DNA from: Parietaria judaica
Taxonomy: Eukaryota > Streptophyta > Magnoliopsida > Rosales > Urticaceae
Direction: 5' to 3'
NCBI GenBank assembly: GCA_954871525.1
Contig: OX940871.1
Span: 28,246,586-28,310,585 of the forward strand
DNA: 64,000 nt
The notes beneath the pieces are model-generated. The model did not search any database and was not told the origin of the DNA. It was given only the letters and a program-made list of their open reading frames with translations. Both the position numbers and the translations under genes were made by a program. Shown piece by piece: positions 12,132 through 26,313 of this stretch. How positions within the stretch are numbered: the first letter of the stretch is position 1; the number at the start of each line of letters is the position of its first letter.

Positions 12132-14351
12132 ATGATTTTAGGGCTTATACATTTGAATTTTAATATTACAAGCGTTCTCATGCAAAAATATACAAGGATT
12201 AAATTGTTCACGAGAAATGCCATAGGAAATGCTCCTATAGCATTTCTTTATTTTACATTTTTTACGACCTAAAATTTCGAACCAATTGAAAAAATAATTA
12301 TTTTAGGGCTTATACATTGGAATTTTAATATTCCAAGCGTTCTCATGCAAAAATATGCAAGGATTAAATTGTTGACGAGAAATGTCATAGGAAATGCTAT
12401 AGCATTTCTTATAGCATTTCTTTATTTTACATTGTTTACGACCTAAAATTTTGAACCAATTATAAAAATAATGATTTTAGGGCTTATACATTGGAATTTG
12501 AATATAACAAGAGTACTCATGCAAAAATATGCAAGGATTAAATTGTTGACGAGAAATGCCATAGGAAATGCTATAGCATTTCCTATAGCATTTCTTTATT
12601 TTACATTGTTTACGACCTAAAACTTTGAACCAATTGAAAAAATAATGATTTTAGGGCTTATACGTTGGAATTTGAATATAACAAGAGTTCTCATGCAAAA
12701 ATATGCAAGGATTAAATTGTTGACGAGAAATGCCATAGGAAATGCTATAGCATTTCTTTATTTTACTTTGTTTACAACCTAAAATTTCGAACCAATTGAA
12801 AAAATAATGATTTTAGGGTTTATACATTGGAATTTTAATATTCCAAGCGTTCTCATGCAAAAATATGCAAGGATTCAATTACTGACGAGAAATGCCATAG
12901 GAAATGCTCTAGCATTTCTTATAGCATTTATTTATTTTACATTTTTTACAACCTTAAATTTCAAACCAATTGAAAAAATGATGATTTTAGGGCTTATACA
13001 TTTGAATTTTAATATTACAAGCGTTCTCATGCAAAAATATGCAAGGATTAAATTGTTGACGAGAAATGCCATAGGAAATGCTATAGCATTTCTTATAGCA
13101 TTTCTTTATTTTACATTGTTTACGACCTAAAATTTCAAACCAATTGAAAAAATAATGGTTTTAGGGCTTATTCATTGGAATTTGAATATAACAAGAATTC
13201 TCATGCAAAAATATGCAAGGATTAAATTGTTGACGAGAAATGCCATAGGAAATGCAATAGAATTTCCTATAGCATTACTTTATTTTACATTTTTTACAAC
13301 CTTAAATTTTGAACCAATTGAAAAAATAATGATTTTAGGGCTTATAAATTGGAATTTTAATATTACAAGCGTTCTGATGCAAAAATATGCAAGGATTAAA
13401 TTGTTGACGAGAAATGCCATATGAAATGTATTTCCTAATGCATTTCTTTATTTTACATTATTTACGACCTAAAATTTCGAACCAATTGAAAAAATAATGA
13501 TTTTAGGGCTTATACATTGGAATTTTAATATTACAAGCGTTCTCATGCAAAAATATGCAAGGATTAAATTGTTCACGAGAAATGCCATAGGAAATGCTCC
13601 TATAGCATTTCTTTATTTTACATTTTTTACGACCTAAAATTTCGAACCAATTGAAAAAATAATTATTTTAGGGCTTATACATTGGAATTTTAATATTCCA
13701 AGCATTCTCATGCAAAAATATGCAAGGATTAAATTGTTGACGAGAAATGCCATAGTAAATTCTATAGCATTTCCTATTGCATTTCTTTATTTTACATTGT
13801 TTACGACCTAAAATTTCGAACCAATTGAAAAAATGATGATTTTAGGGCTTATACATTTGAATTTTAATATTACAAGCGTTCTCATGCAAAAATATGCAAG
13901 GATTAAATTGTTGACGAAAAATGCCATAGGAAATGCTATAGCATTTCTTATAGCATTTTTTTATTTTATATTGTTTACGACCTAAAATTTCAAACCAATT
14001 GAAAAAATAATGATTTTAGGGCTTATACATTTGAATTTGAATATAACAAGAATTCTCATGCAAAAATATTCAAGGATTAAATTGTTGACGAGAAATTCCA
14101 TAGGAAATGCAATAGCATTTCTTATAGCATTTCTTTATTTTACATTTTTTACAACCTTAAATTTTTAACCAATTGAAAAAATAATGATTTTAGGGCTTAT
14201 ACATTGGAATTTTAATATTACAAGCGTTCTCATGCAAAAATATGCAAGGATTAAATTGTTGACAAGAAATGCCATAGGAAATGTATTTCCTAATGCATTT
14301 CTTTATTTTACATTATTTACGACCTAAAATTTCGAACCAATTGAAAAAATA
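12132..14351 (+). repeat. HOR C, copy 1 (2220 bp)
   Basis: The block repeats at an offset of exactly 2220 bp: the variants at 12132, 12807 and 13155 return at 14352, 15027 and 15375. Diagnostic features are ATACATTTGAATTTTAAT, ATTGTTCACGAG with GGAAATGCTCCTATAGC, AACCAATTATAAAAATAATG, and several CTTATAGCATTTC forms. Confidence 0.9.
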
Positions 14352-15716
14352 ATGATTTTAGGGCTTATACATTTGAATTTTAATATTACAAGCGTTCTCA
14401 TGCAAAAATATGCAAGGATTAAATTGTTCACGAGAAATGCCATAGGAAATGCTCCTATAGCATTTCTTTATTTTACATTTTTTACGACCTAAAATTTCGA
14501 ACCAATTGAAAAAATAATTATTTTAGGGCTTATACATTGGAATTTTAATATTCCAAGCGTTCTCATGCAAAAATATGCAAGGATTAAATTGTTGACGAGA
14601 AATGTCATAGGAAATGCTATAGCATTTCTTATAGCATTTCTTTATTTTACATTGTTTACGACCTAAAATTTTGAACCAATTATAAAAATAATGATTTTAG
14701 GGCTTATACATTGGAATTTGAATATAACAAGAGTACTCATGCAAAAATATGCAAGGATTAAATTGTTGACGAGAAATGCCATAGGAAATGTTATAGCATT
14801 TCCTATAGCATTTCTTTATTTTACATTGTTTACGACCTAAAATTTTGAACCAATTGAAAAAATAATGATTTTAGGGCTTATACGTTGGAATTTGAATATA
14901 ACAAGAGTTCTCATGCAAAAATATGCAAGGATTAAATTGTTGACGAGAAATGCCATTGGAAATGCTATAGCATTTCTTTATTTTACTTTGTTTACAACCT
15001 AAAATTTCGAACCAATTGAAAAAACAATGATTTTAGGGCTTATACATTGGAATTTTAATATTCAAGGCGTTCTCATGCAAAAATATGCAAGGATTAAATT
15101 ACTGACGAGAAATGCCATAGGAAATGCTATAGCATTCCCTATAGCATTTATTTATTTTACATTTTTTACAACCTTAAATTTCAAACCAATTGAAAAAATG
15201 ATGATTTTAGGGCTTATACATTTGAATTTTAATATTACAAGCGTTCTCATGCAAAAATATGCAAGGATTAAATTGTTGACGAAAAATGCCATAGGAAATG
15301 CTATAGCATTTCTTATAGCATTTCTTTATTTTACATTGTTTACGACCTAAAATTTCAAACCAATTGAAAAAATAATGATTTTAGGGCTTATACATTGGAA
15401 TTTGAATATAACAAGAATTCTCATGCAAAAATATGCAAGGATTAAATTGTTGACGAGAAATTCCATAGGAAATGCAATAGCATTTCCTATAGCATTTCTT
15501 TATTTTACATTTTTTACAACCTTAAATTTTGAACCAATTGAAAAAATAATGATTTTAGGGCTTATACATTGGAATTTTAATATTACAAGCGTTCTCATGC
15601 AAAAATATGCAAGGATTAAATTGTTGACGAGAAATGCCATAGGAAATGTATTTCCTAATGCATTTCTTTATTTTACATTATTTACGACCTAAAATTTCGA
15701 ACAAATTGAAAAAAAT
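14352..15716 (+). repeat. HOR C, copy 2 (partial, 1365 bp)
   Basis: This matches 12132-13496 closely at +2220 bp. Correspondence stops at 15717, where a TTGAATATAACAAGAG unit replaces the TTTTAATATTACAAGCG unit expected from 13497. Confidence 0.88.
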
Positions 15717-17422
15717 AATGATTTTAGGGCTTATACATTGGAATTTGAATATAACAAGAGTTCTCATGCAAAAATATGCAAGGATTAAACTGTTGACGAG
15801 AAATGCCATAGGAAATGCTATAGCATTTCCTATAGCATTTCTTTATTTATATTTTTTACAACCTTAAATTTCTAACCAATTGAAAAAATAATGATTTTAG
15901 GGCTTATACATTGGAATTTTAATATTACAAGCGTTCTCATGCAAAAATATGCAAGGATTAAATTGTTGACGAGAAATTCCATAGGAAATGCTATAGCATT
16001 TCCTATAGCATTTCTTTATTTTACATTGTTTACGACCTAAAATTTTGAACCAATTGAAAAAATAATGATTTTAGGGCTTGTACATTGGAATTTGAATATA
16101 ACAAGAGTTCTCATGCAAAAATATGCAAGGATTAAATTGTTGACGAGAAATGCCATAGGAAATGCAATAGCATTTCCTATAGCATTTCTTTATTTTACAT
16201 TTGTTACAACCTTAAATTTTGAACCAATTGAAAAAATAATGATTTTATGGCTTATACATTGGAATTTTAATATTACAAGCGTTCTGATGCAAAAATATGC
16301 AAGGATTAAATTGTTGACGAGAAATGCCATATGAAATGTATTTCCTAATGCATTTCTTTATTTTACATTATTTACGACCTAAAATTTTGGACCAATTGAA
16401 AAAATAATGATTTTAGGGCTTCTACATTGGAATTTTAATATTACAAGCGTTCTCATACAAAAAAAATGCAAGGATTAAATTGTTGACGAGAAATGCTATA
16501 GGAAATACTACAGCATTTCCTATAGCATTTCTTTATTTTTTATTTTTTACAATCTTAAAATTCGAACCAATTAAAAAAATAATGATTTTAGGGCTTATAC
16601 ATTGGAATTTTAATATTACAAGCGTTCTCATGCAAAAATATGCAAGGATTAAATTGTTCACGAGAAATGCCATAGGAAATGATCCTATAGCATTTCTTTA
16701 TTTTACATTTTTTATGACCTAAAATTTCGAACCAATTGAAAAAATAATGATTTTAGGGCTTATACATTGGAATTTGAATATAATAAGAGTTCTCATGCAA
16801 AAATATGCAAGGATTAAATTGTTGACGGGAAATGCAATAGGAAATGCAATAGCATTTCCTATAGCATTTCTTAATTTTACATATTTTACAACCTTAAATT
16901 TCTAACCAATTGAAAAAATAATGATTTTAGGTCTTATACATTGGAATTTTAATATTACAAGCGTTCTCATGAAAAAAATATGCAAGGATTAAATTGTTGA
17001 CGAGAAATGCCATAGCATTTCCTATAGCATTTATTTATTTTACATTTTTTACAACCTTAAATTTCAAAGGAATTGAAAAAATGATGATTTTAGGGCTTAT
17101 ACATTGGAATTTTAATATTACAAGCGTTCTCATGCAAAAAAATGCAAGGATTAAATTGTTGACGAGAAATGCTATAAGAAATACTATAGCATTTCCTATA
17201 GCATTTCTTTATTTTTTATTTTTTACAATCTTAAATTTCGAAACAATTAAAAAAATAATGATTTTGGGGCTTATACATTGGAATTTTAATATTACAAGCG
17301 TTCTCATGCAAAAATATGCAAGGATTAAATTGTTCACGAGAAATTCTATAGGAAATGCTCCTATAGCATTTCTTTATTTTACATTTTTTACGACCTAAAA
17401 TTTCGAACCAATTGAAAAAATA
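15717..17422 (+). repeat. Mixed satellite monomers
   Basis: This stretch combines 174-bp and 168-bp units with the GCTCCTATAGC form, units with TTCTTTATTTTTTATTTTTTAC, and small losses such as CTCATGAAAAAAATATGC near 16968. It shares variants with both C and D and may be a transition. No gene or foreign insert is visible. Confidence 0.8.
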
Positions 17423-18178
17423 ATGATTTTAGGGCTTATACATTGGAATTTCAATATAATAAGAGTTCTCATTCAAAAATATGCAAGGATTAAATTGTTG
17501 ACGAGAAATGCCATAGGAAATGCTATAGCATTTACTATAGCATTTCTTTATTTTACATTGTTTCGACCTAAAATTTCGAACCAATTGAAAAACTAATGAT
17601 TTTAGGGCTTATACATTGGAATTTGAATATAACAAGAGTTCTCATGCAAAAATATGCAAGGATTAAATTGTTGACGAGAAATAGCATTTCCTATAGCATT
17701 TCTTTATTTTTTATTTTTTACAATCTTAAATTTCGAACCAATTAAAAAAATAATGATTTTAGGGCTTATACTTTGGAATTTTAATATTACAAGCGTTCTC
17801 ATGCAAAAATATGGAAGGATTAAATTGTTCACGAGAAATGCCATAGGAAATGCTATAGCATTTCTTTATTTTATATTGTTTACGACCTAAAATTTCGAAC
17901 CAATTGAAAAAATAATGATTTTAGGGCTTATACGTTGGAATTTGAATATAACAAGAGTTCTCATGCAAAAATATGCAATGATTAAATTGTTGACGAGAAA
18001 TGCCATAGGAAATGCTATAGCATTTCGTATAGCATTTCTTTATTTTACTTTGTTTACAACCTAAAATTTCGAACCAATTTAAAAAATAATGATTTTAGGG
18101 CTTATACATTGGAATTTTAATATTCCAAGCGTTCTCATGCAAAAATATGCAAGGATTAAATTGTTGACGAGAAATGCC

Positions 18179-18322
18179 TGAGTGCCATTTGATGAGTAAC
18201 TGAGAAAATGTCACATTTCATGTCATCGATGCTATCACCTCAACTAATGTTCTTTTGGATCAAGGGAAGAATGAGACCAGAATTTTGTTGTTTCGACTTT
18301 TTCGGGAAAACCCGTCTTCCGG
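18179..18322. other. 144-bp non-satellite segment, copy 1
   Basis: Between GAGAAATGCC and AGGAAATGC of a monomer, where AT normally stands, 144 bp with no monomer similarity begins TGAGTGCCATTTGATGAG and ends CCCGTCTTCCGG. It has 58 G+C in 144 bases (40%) against 28% for the satellite. It contains a short hairpin (CGGG-AAAA-CCCG at 18303-18314). I see no terminal inverted repeats, poly-A tail, clear target-site duplication or recognisable domain. An ATG near its middle opens a frame that simply runs on into satellite. It is probably captured filler DNA or a fragment of a mobile element; the origin is unknown. Confidence 0.93.
18291..18307 (+). promoter_or_regulatory. CENP-B-box-like 17-mer in the 144-bp segment (tentative)
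   Basis: The mammalian CENP-B box has TTCG and CGGG separated by seven bases, with A at the fifth of them. Here TTCG and CGGG have exactly that spacing but T replaces the A. Equivalent sites lie at 20288-20304, 23997-24013 and 27182-27198. Eight of nine essential positions agree. A chance match is quite possible, and CENP-B itself is described mainly from mammals. Confidence 0.2.
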
Positions 18323-19419
18323 AGGAAATGCTATAGCATTTCCTGTAGCCTTTCTTTATTTTACATTTTTTACAACCTTAAATTTCGAACCAATTGAAAA
18401 AATAATGATTTTGGGGCTTATACATTGGAATTTTAATTTTACAAGCGTTCTCGTGCAAAAATATGCAAGGATTAAATTGTTGACGAGAAATGCCATAGAA
18501 AATGCTATAGCATTTCCTATAGCAATTCTTTATTATACATTGTTTACGACCTAAAAGTTCGAACCAATTGAAAAAATAATGATTTTAGGGCTTATACATT
18601 GGAATTTGAATATAACAAGAGGTCTCATGGAAAAATATGCAAGGTTTAAATTGTTAAAGAGAAATGCCATAGGAAATGCTATAGAATTTCCTATAGCATT
18701 TCTTTATTTTACATTTTTTACAACCTTAAATTTCGAACCAATTGAAAAAATGATGATTTTAGGGCTTATACATTGGAATTTTAATATTCCAAGCGTTCTC
18801 ATGCAAAAATATGCAAGGATTAAATTGTTGACGATAAATGCCATTTCCTATAGCATTTCTTTATTTTACATTGTTTACGACCTAAACGTTCGAACCAATT
18901 GAAAAAATAATAATTTTAGGGCTTATACATTGGAATTTGAATATAACAAGAGTTCTCATGCGAAAATATGCAAGGTTTAAATTGTTGAAGAGAAATGCCA
19001 TAGGAAATGCTATAGCATTTCCTACAGCATTTCTTTATTTTACATTTTTTACAACCTTAAATTTCGAACCAATTGAAAAAATGATGATTTTAGGGCTTAT
19101 ACATTGGAATTTTAATATTACAAGCGTTCTCATGCAAAAATATGGGAGGATTAAATTATTGACGAGAAATACCATAGGAAATGCTATAGCATTTCTTTAT
19201 TTTACATTGTTTACGACCTAAAATTTTGAACCAATTGAAAAAATAATGATTTTAGGGCTTATACGTTGGAATTTGAATATAACAAGAGTTCTCATGCAAA
19301 AATATGCAAGGATTAAATTGTTGACGAGAAATGCCATAGGAAATGCTATAGCATTTCGTATAAGGTTTCTTTATTTTACTTTGTTTACAACCTTAAATTT
19401 CTAACCAATTGAAAAAATA

Positions 19420-22400
19420 ATGATTTTAGGGCTTATACATTGGAATTTTAATATTACAAGCGTTCTCATGCAAAAATATGCAAGGATTAAATTGTTGACG
19501 AGAAATGCCATAGGAAATGCTATAGCATTTACTATAGCATTTCTTTATTTTACATTGTTTCGACTTAAAATTTCGAACCAATTGAAAAACTAATGATTTT
19601 AGGGCTTATACATTGGAATTTGAATACATCAAGAGTTCTCATGCAAAAATATGCAAGGATTAAATTGTTGACGAGAAATAGCATTTCCTATAGCATTTCT
19701 TTATTTTTTATTTTTTACAATCTTAAATTTCGAACCAATTAAAAAAATAATGATTTTAGGGCTTATACTTTGGAATTTTAATATTACAAGCGTTCTCATG
19801 CAAAAATATGGAAGGATTAAATTGTTCACGAGAAATGCCTTAGGAAATGCTATAGCATTTCTTTATTTTATATTGTTTACGACCTAAAATTTCGAACCAA
19901 TTGAAAAAATAATGATTTTAGGACTTATACGTTGGAATTTGAATATAACAAGAGTTCTCATGCAAAAATATGCAATGATTAAATTGTTGACGAGAAATGC
20001 CATAGGATATGCTATAACATTTCGTATAGCATTTCTTTATTTTACTTTGTTTACAACCTAAAATTTCGAACCAATTTAAAAAATAATGATTTTAGGGCTT
20101 ATACATTGGAATTTTAATATTCCAAGCGTTCTCATGCAAAAATATGCAAGGATTAAATTGTTGACGAGAAATGCCTGAGTGCCATTTGATGAGTAACTGA
20201 GAAAATGTCACATTTCACGTCATCGATGCTATCACCTCAACTAATGTTCTTTTGGATCAAGGGAAGAATGAGACCAGAATTTTGTTGTTTCGACTTTTTC
20301 GGGAAAACCCGTCTTCCGGAGGAAATGCTATAGCATTTTCTGTAGCCTTTCTTTATTTTACATTTTTTACAACCTTAAATTTCGAACCAATTGAAAAAAT
20401 AATGATTTTAGGAATTATACATTGGAATTTTAATTTTACAAGCGTTCTCGTGCAAAAATATGAAAGGATTAAATTGTTGACGAGAAATGCCATAGAAAAT
20501 GCTATAGCATTTCCTATAGCAATTCTTTATTATACATTGTTTACGACCTAAAATTTCGAACCAATTGAAAAAATAATGATTTTAGGGCTTATACATTGGA
20601 ATTTGAATATAACAAGAGGTCTCATGGAAAAATATGCAAGGTTTAAATTGTTGAAGAGAAATGCCATAGGAAATGCTATAGAAATTCCTTTAGCATTTCT
20701 TTATTTTACATTTTTTACAACCTTAAATTTCGAACCAATTGAAAAAATGATGATTTTAGGGCTTATACATTGGAATTTTAATATTCCAAGCGTTCTCATG
20801 CAAAAATATGCAAGGATTAAATTGTTGACGAGAAATTCCATTTCCTATAGCATTTCTTTATTTTACATTGTTTACGACCTAAACTTTCGAACCAATTGAA
20901 AAAATAATGATTTTAGGGCTTATACATTGGAATTTGAATATAACAAGAGTTCTCATGCGAAAATATGCAAGGTTTAAATTGTTGAAGAGAAATGTCATAG
21001 GAAATGCTATAGCATTTCCTACAGCATTTCTTTATTTTACATTTTTTACAACCTTAAATTTCGAACCAATTGAAAAAATGATGATTTTAGGGCTTATACA
21101 TTGGAATTTTAATATTACAAGCGTTCTCATGCAAAAATATGGGAGGATTAAATTATTGACGAGAAATACCATAGGAAATGCTATAGCATTTCTTTATTTT
21201 ACATTGTTTACGACCTAAAATTTTGAACCAATTGAAAAAATAATGATTTTAGGGCTTAAACGTTGGAATTTGAATATAACAAGAGTTCTCATGCAAAAAT
21301 ATGCAAGGATTAAATTGTTGACGAGAAATGCCATAGGAAATGCTATAGCATTTCGTATAACGTTTCTTTATTTTACTTTGTTTACAACCTTAAATTTCGA
21401 ACCAATTGAAAAAATAATGATATTAGGGCTTATACATTGGAATTTTAATATTCCAAGCGTTCTCATGCAAAAATATGCAAGGATTAAACTGTTGACGAGA
21501 AATGCCATAGGAAATGCTATAGCATTTCCTATAGCATTTCTTTATTTATATTTTTTACAACCTTAAATTTCTAACCAATTGAAAAAATAATGATTTTAGG
21601 GCTTATACATTGGAATTTTAATATTACAAGCGTTCTCATGCAAAAATATGCAAGGATTAAATTGTTGACGAGAAATTCCATAGGAAATGCTAGCATTTCC
21701 TATAGCATTTCTTTATTTTACATTTTTTACAACCTTAAATTTTGAAACAATTGAAAAAATAATGATTTTAGGGCTTATACATTGGAATTTTAATATTACA
21801 AGCGTTCTCATGCAAAAATATGGGAGGATTAAATTATTGACGAGAAATACCATAGGAAATGCTATAGCATTTCTTTATTTTACATTGTTTACGACCTAAA
21901 ATTTTGAACCAATTGAAAAAATAATGATTTTAGGGCTTATACGTTGGAATTTGAATATAACAAGAGTTCTCATGCAAAAATATGCAAGGATTAAATTGTT
22001 GACGAGAAATGCCATAGGAAATGCTATAGCATTTCGTATAACGTTTCTTTATTTTACTTTGTTTACAACCTTAAATTTCGAACCAATTGAAAAAATAATG
22101 ATTTTAGGGCTTATACATTGGAAAATTTAATATTCCAAGCGTTCTCATGCAAAAATATGCAAGGATTAAACTGTTGACGAGAAATGCCATAGGAAATGCT
22201 ATAGCATTTCCTATAGCATTTCTTTATTTATATTTTTTACAACCTTAAATTTCTAACCAATTGAAAAAATAATGATTTTAGGGCTTATACATTGGAATTT
22301 TAATATTACAAGCGTTCTCATGCAAAAATATGCAAGGATTAAATTTTTGACGAGAAATTCCATAGGAAATGCTGTAGCATTTCCTATAGCATTTCTTTAT

Positions 22401-23127
22401 TTTACATTTTTTACAACCTTAAATTTTGAAACAATTGAAAAAATAATGATTTTAGGTCTTATACATTGGAATTTTAATATTACAAGCGTTCTGATGCAAA
22501 AATATGCAAGGATTAAATTGTTGACGAGAAATGCCATATGAAATGTATTTCCTAATGCATTTCTTTATTTTATATTATTTACGACCTAAAATTTCGAACC
22601 AATTGAAAAAATAATGATTTTAGGGCTTATACATTGGAATTTTAATATTACAAGCGTTCTCATGCAAAAAAATGCAAGGATTAAATTGTTGACGAGAAAT
22701 GCTATAAGAAATACTATAGCATTTCCTATAGCATTTCTTTATTTTTTAGTTTTTTACAATCTTAAATTTCGAACCAATTAAAAAAATAATGATTTTAGGG
22801 CTTATACATTGGAATTTTAATATTACAAGCGTTCTCATGCAAAAATATGCAAGGATTAAATTGTTCACGAGAAATGCCATAGGAAATGCTCCTATAGCAT
22901 TTCTTTATTTTACATTTTTTACGACCTAAAATTATGAACTAATTGAAAAAATAATGATTTTAGGGCTTATACATTGGAATTTGAATATAATAAGAGTTCT
23001 CATTCAAAAATATGCAAGGATTAAATTGTTGACGAGAAATGCAATAGGAACTGCAATAGCATTTCCTATAGCATTTCTTAATTTTACATTTTTTACAACC
23101 TTAAATTTCTAACCAATTGAAAAAATA
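19420..23127 (+). repeat. HOR D, copy 2, longest (3708 bp)
   Basis: This is the same order as copy 1, extended by about ten further monomers between 21.2 and 23.1 kb. These include two rounds of the TATGGGAGGATT and CGTATAACGTTTC units. Variants at 20252, 21243 and 21687 recur at +3709 in copy 3. Confidence 0.9.
20176..20319. other. 144-bp non-satellite segment, copy 2
   Basis: Same length and same boundaries as the copy at 18179. One difference was noted: CACGTCATCG here against CATGTCATCG in copy 1, a C/T change at a CpG. Identical junctions show that one insertion was amplified with its HOR. Confidence 0.93.
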
Positions 23128-26100
23128 ATGATTTTAGGGCTTAGACATTGGAATTTTAATATTACAAGCGTTCTCATGCAAAAATATGCAAGGATTAAAT
23201 TGTTGACGAGAAATGCCATAGGAAATGCTATAGCATTTACTATAGCATTTCTTTATTTTACATTGTTTCGACCTAAAATTTCGAACCAATTGAAAAACTA
23301 ATGATTTTAGGGCTTATACATTGGAATTTGAATATAACAAGAGTTCTCATGCAAAAATATGCAAGGATTAAATTGTTGACGAGAAATAGCATTTCCTATA
23401 GCATTTCTTTATTTTTTATTTTTTACAATCTTAAATTTCGAACCAATTAAAAAAATAATGATTTTGGGGCTTATACATTGGAATTTTAAATATTACAAGC
23501 GTTCTCATGCAAAAATATGGAAGGATTAAATTGTTCACGAGAAATTCCATAGGAAATGCTATAGCATTTCTTTATTTTATATTGTTTACGACCTAAAATT
23601 TCGAACCAATTGAAAAAATAATGATTTTAGGGCTTATACGTTGGAATTTGAATATAACAAGAGTTCTCATGCAAAAATATGCAATGATTAAATTGTTGAC
23701 GAGAAATGCCATAGGAAATGCTATAGCATTTCGTATAGCATTTCTTTATTTTACTTTGTTTACAACCTAAAATTTCGAACCAATTTAAAAAATAATGATT
23801 TTAGGGCTTATACATTGGAATTTTAATATTCCAAGCGTTCTCATGCAAAAATATGCAAGGATTAAAGTGTTGACGAGAAATGCCTGAGTGCCATTTGATG
23901 AGTAACTGAGAAAATGTCACATTTCACGTCATCGATGCTATCACCTCAACTAATGTTCTTTTGGATCAAGGGAAGAATGAGACCAGAATTTTGTTGTTTC
24001 GACTTTTTCGGGAAAACCCGTCTTCCGGAGGAAATGCTATAGCATTTCCTGTAGCCTTTCTTTATTTTACATTTTTTACAACCTTAAATTTCGAACCAAT
24101 TGAAAAAATAATGATTTTAGGGCTTATACATTGGAATTTTAATTTTACAAACGTTCTCGTGCAAAAATATGCAAGGACTAAATTGTTGACGAGAAATGCC
24201 ATAGAAAATGCTATAGCATTTCCTATAGCAATTCTTTATTATACATTGTTTACGACCTAAAATTTCGAACCAATTGAAAAAATAATGATTTTAGGGCTTA
24301 TACATTGGAATTTGAATATAACAAGAGGTCTCATGGAAAAATATGCAAGGTTTAAATTGTTGAAGAGAAATGCCATAGGAAATGCTATAGAATTTCCTAT
24401 AGCATTTCTTTATTTTACATTTTTTACAACCTTAAATTTCGAACCAATTGAAAAAATGATGATTTTAGGGCTTATACATTGGAATTTTAATATTCCAAGC
24501 GTTCTCATGCAAAAATATGCAAGGATTAAATTGTTGACGAGAAATGCCATTTCCTATAGCATTTCTTTATTTTACATTGTTTACGACCTAAACTTTCGAA
24601 CCAATTGAAAAAATAATGATTTTAGGGCTTATACATTGGAATTTGAATATAACAAGAGTTCTCATGCGAAAATATGCAAGGTTTAAATTGTTGAAGAGAA
24701 ATGCCATAGGAAATGCTATAGCATTTCCTACAGCATTTCTTTATTTTACATTTTTTACAACCTTAAATTTCGAACCAATTGAAAAAATGATGATTTTAGG
24801 GCTTATACATTGGAATTTTAATATTACAAGCGTTCTCATGCAAAAATATGGGAGGATTAAATTATTGACGAGAAATACCATAGGAAATGCTATAGCATTT
24901 CTTTATTTTACATTGTTTACGACCTAAAATTTTGAACCAATTGAAAAAATAATGATTTTAGGGCTTATACGTTGGAATTTGAATATAACAAGAGTTCTCA
25001 TGCAAAAATATGCAAGGATTAAATTGTTGACGAGAAATGCCATAGGAAATGCTATAGCATTTCGTATAACGTTTCTTTATTTTACTTTGTTTACAACCTT
25101 AAATTTCGAACCAATTGAAAAAATAATGATTTTAGGGCTTATACATTGGAATTTTAATATTCCAAGCGTTCTCATGCAAAAATATGCAAGGATTAAACTG
25201 TTGACGAGAAATGCCATAGGAAATGCTATAGCATTTCCTATAGCATTTCTTTATTTATATTTTTTACAACCTTAAATTTCTAACCAATTGAAAAAATAAT
25301 GATTTTAGGGCTTATACATTGGAATTTTAATATTACAAGCGTTCTCATGCAAAAATATACAAGGATTAAATTGTTGACGAGAAATTCCATAGGAAATGCT
25401 AGCATTTCCTATAGCATTTCTTTATTTTACATTTTTTACAACCTTAAATTTTGAAACAATTGAAAAAATAATGATTTTAGGGCTTATACATTGGAAGTTT
25501 AATATTACAAGCGTTCTCATGCAAAAATATGGGAGGATTAAATTATTGACGAGAAATACCATAGGAAATGCTATAGCATTTCTTTATTTTACATTGTTTA
25601 CGACCTAAAATTTTGAACCAATTGAAAAAATAATGATTTTAGGGCTTATACGTTGGAATTTGAATATAACAAGAGTTCTCATGCAAAAATATGCAAGGAT
25701 TAAATTGTTGACGAGAAATGCCATAGGAATGTATTTCCTAATGCATTTCTTTATTTTATATTATTTACGACCTAAAATTTCGAACCAATTGAAAAAATAA
25801 TGATTTTAAGGCTTATACATTGGAATTTTAATATTACAAGCGTTCTCATGCAAAAAAATGCACGGATTAAATTGTTGACGAGAAATGCTATAAGAAATAC
25901 TATAGCATTTCCTATAGCATTTCTTTATTTTTTAGTTTTTTACAATCTTAAATTTCGAACCAATTAAAAAAATAATGATTTTAGGGCTTATACATTGGAA
26001 TTTTAATATTACAAGCGTTCTCATGCAAAAATATGCAAGGATTAAATTGTTCACGAGAAATGCCATAGGAAATGCTCCTATAGCATTTCTTTATTTTACA

Positions 26101-26313
26101 TTTTTTACGACCTAAAATTATGAACTAATTGAAAAAATAATGATTTTAGGGCTTATACATTGGAATTTGAATATAATAAGAGTTCTCATTCAAAAATATG
26201 CAAGGATTAAATTGTTGACGAGAAATGCAATAGGAACTGCAATAGCATTTCCTATAGCATTTCTTAATTTTACATTTTTTACAACCTTAAATTTCTAACC
26301 AATTGAAAAAATA
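23128..26313 (+). repeat. HOR D, copy 3 (3186 bp)
   Basis: This is collinear with copy 2 except that about 524 bp (three monomers) is absent: the unit starting near 25633 jumps to the sequence equivalent to 22.5 kb at CATAGGAATGTATTTCC (25726-25742). That junction again lies in the palindrome region. Confidence 0.9.
23885..24028. other. 144-bp non-satellite segment, copy 3
   Basis: Appears identical to the copy at 20176 by eye, with the same junctions. The upstream monomer reads ATTAAAGTGTTGACG, a private change in the flank. Confidence 0.93.

Larger units (their letters stand above)
17423..19419 (+). repeat. HOR D, copy 1, carrying the 144-bp segment (1997 bp)
   Basis: The copy opens with a unit containing GCATTTACTATAGC and a lost base in TTGTTTCGACC. 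It runs through units ending GAGAAATAGCATTTCC and TATGGAAGGATT, then the foreign segment at 18179. After it come units with TTTTAATTTTACAAGCG, TCTCGTGC, AGAGGTCTCATGG and TATGGGAGGATT. The same order returns 1997 bp later. Confidence 0.9.

Noticed and set aside
18188..18235. Hammerhead-ribozyme-like TTGATGAG...GAGAAA...GTC in the 144-bp segment
   Set aside because: The conserved C of CUGAUGA is T, stem II is not convincing, and the bases flanking the supposed cleavage site do not pair well.
18255..18554. 99-codon ORF starting in the 144-bp segment
   Set aside because: Only the first two dozen codons are non-satellite and the rest is the satellite frame. The four copies have changes without regard to codon position, and the peptide resembles nothing I know.
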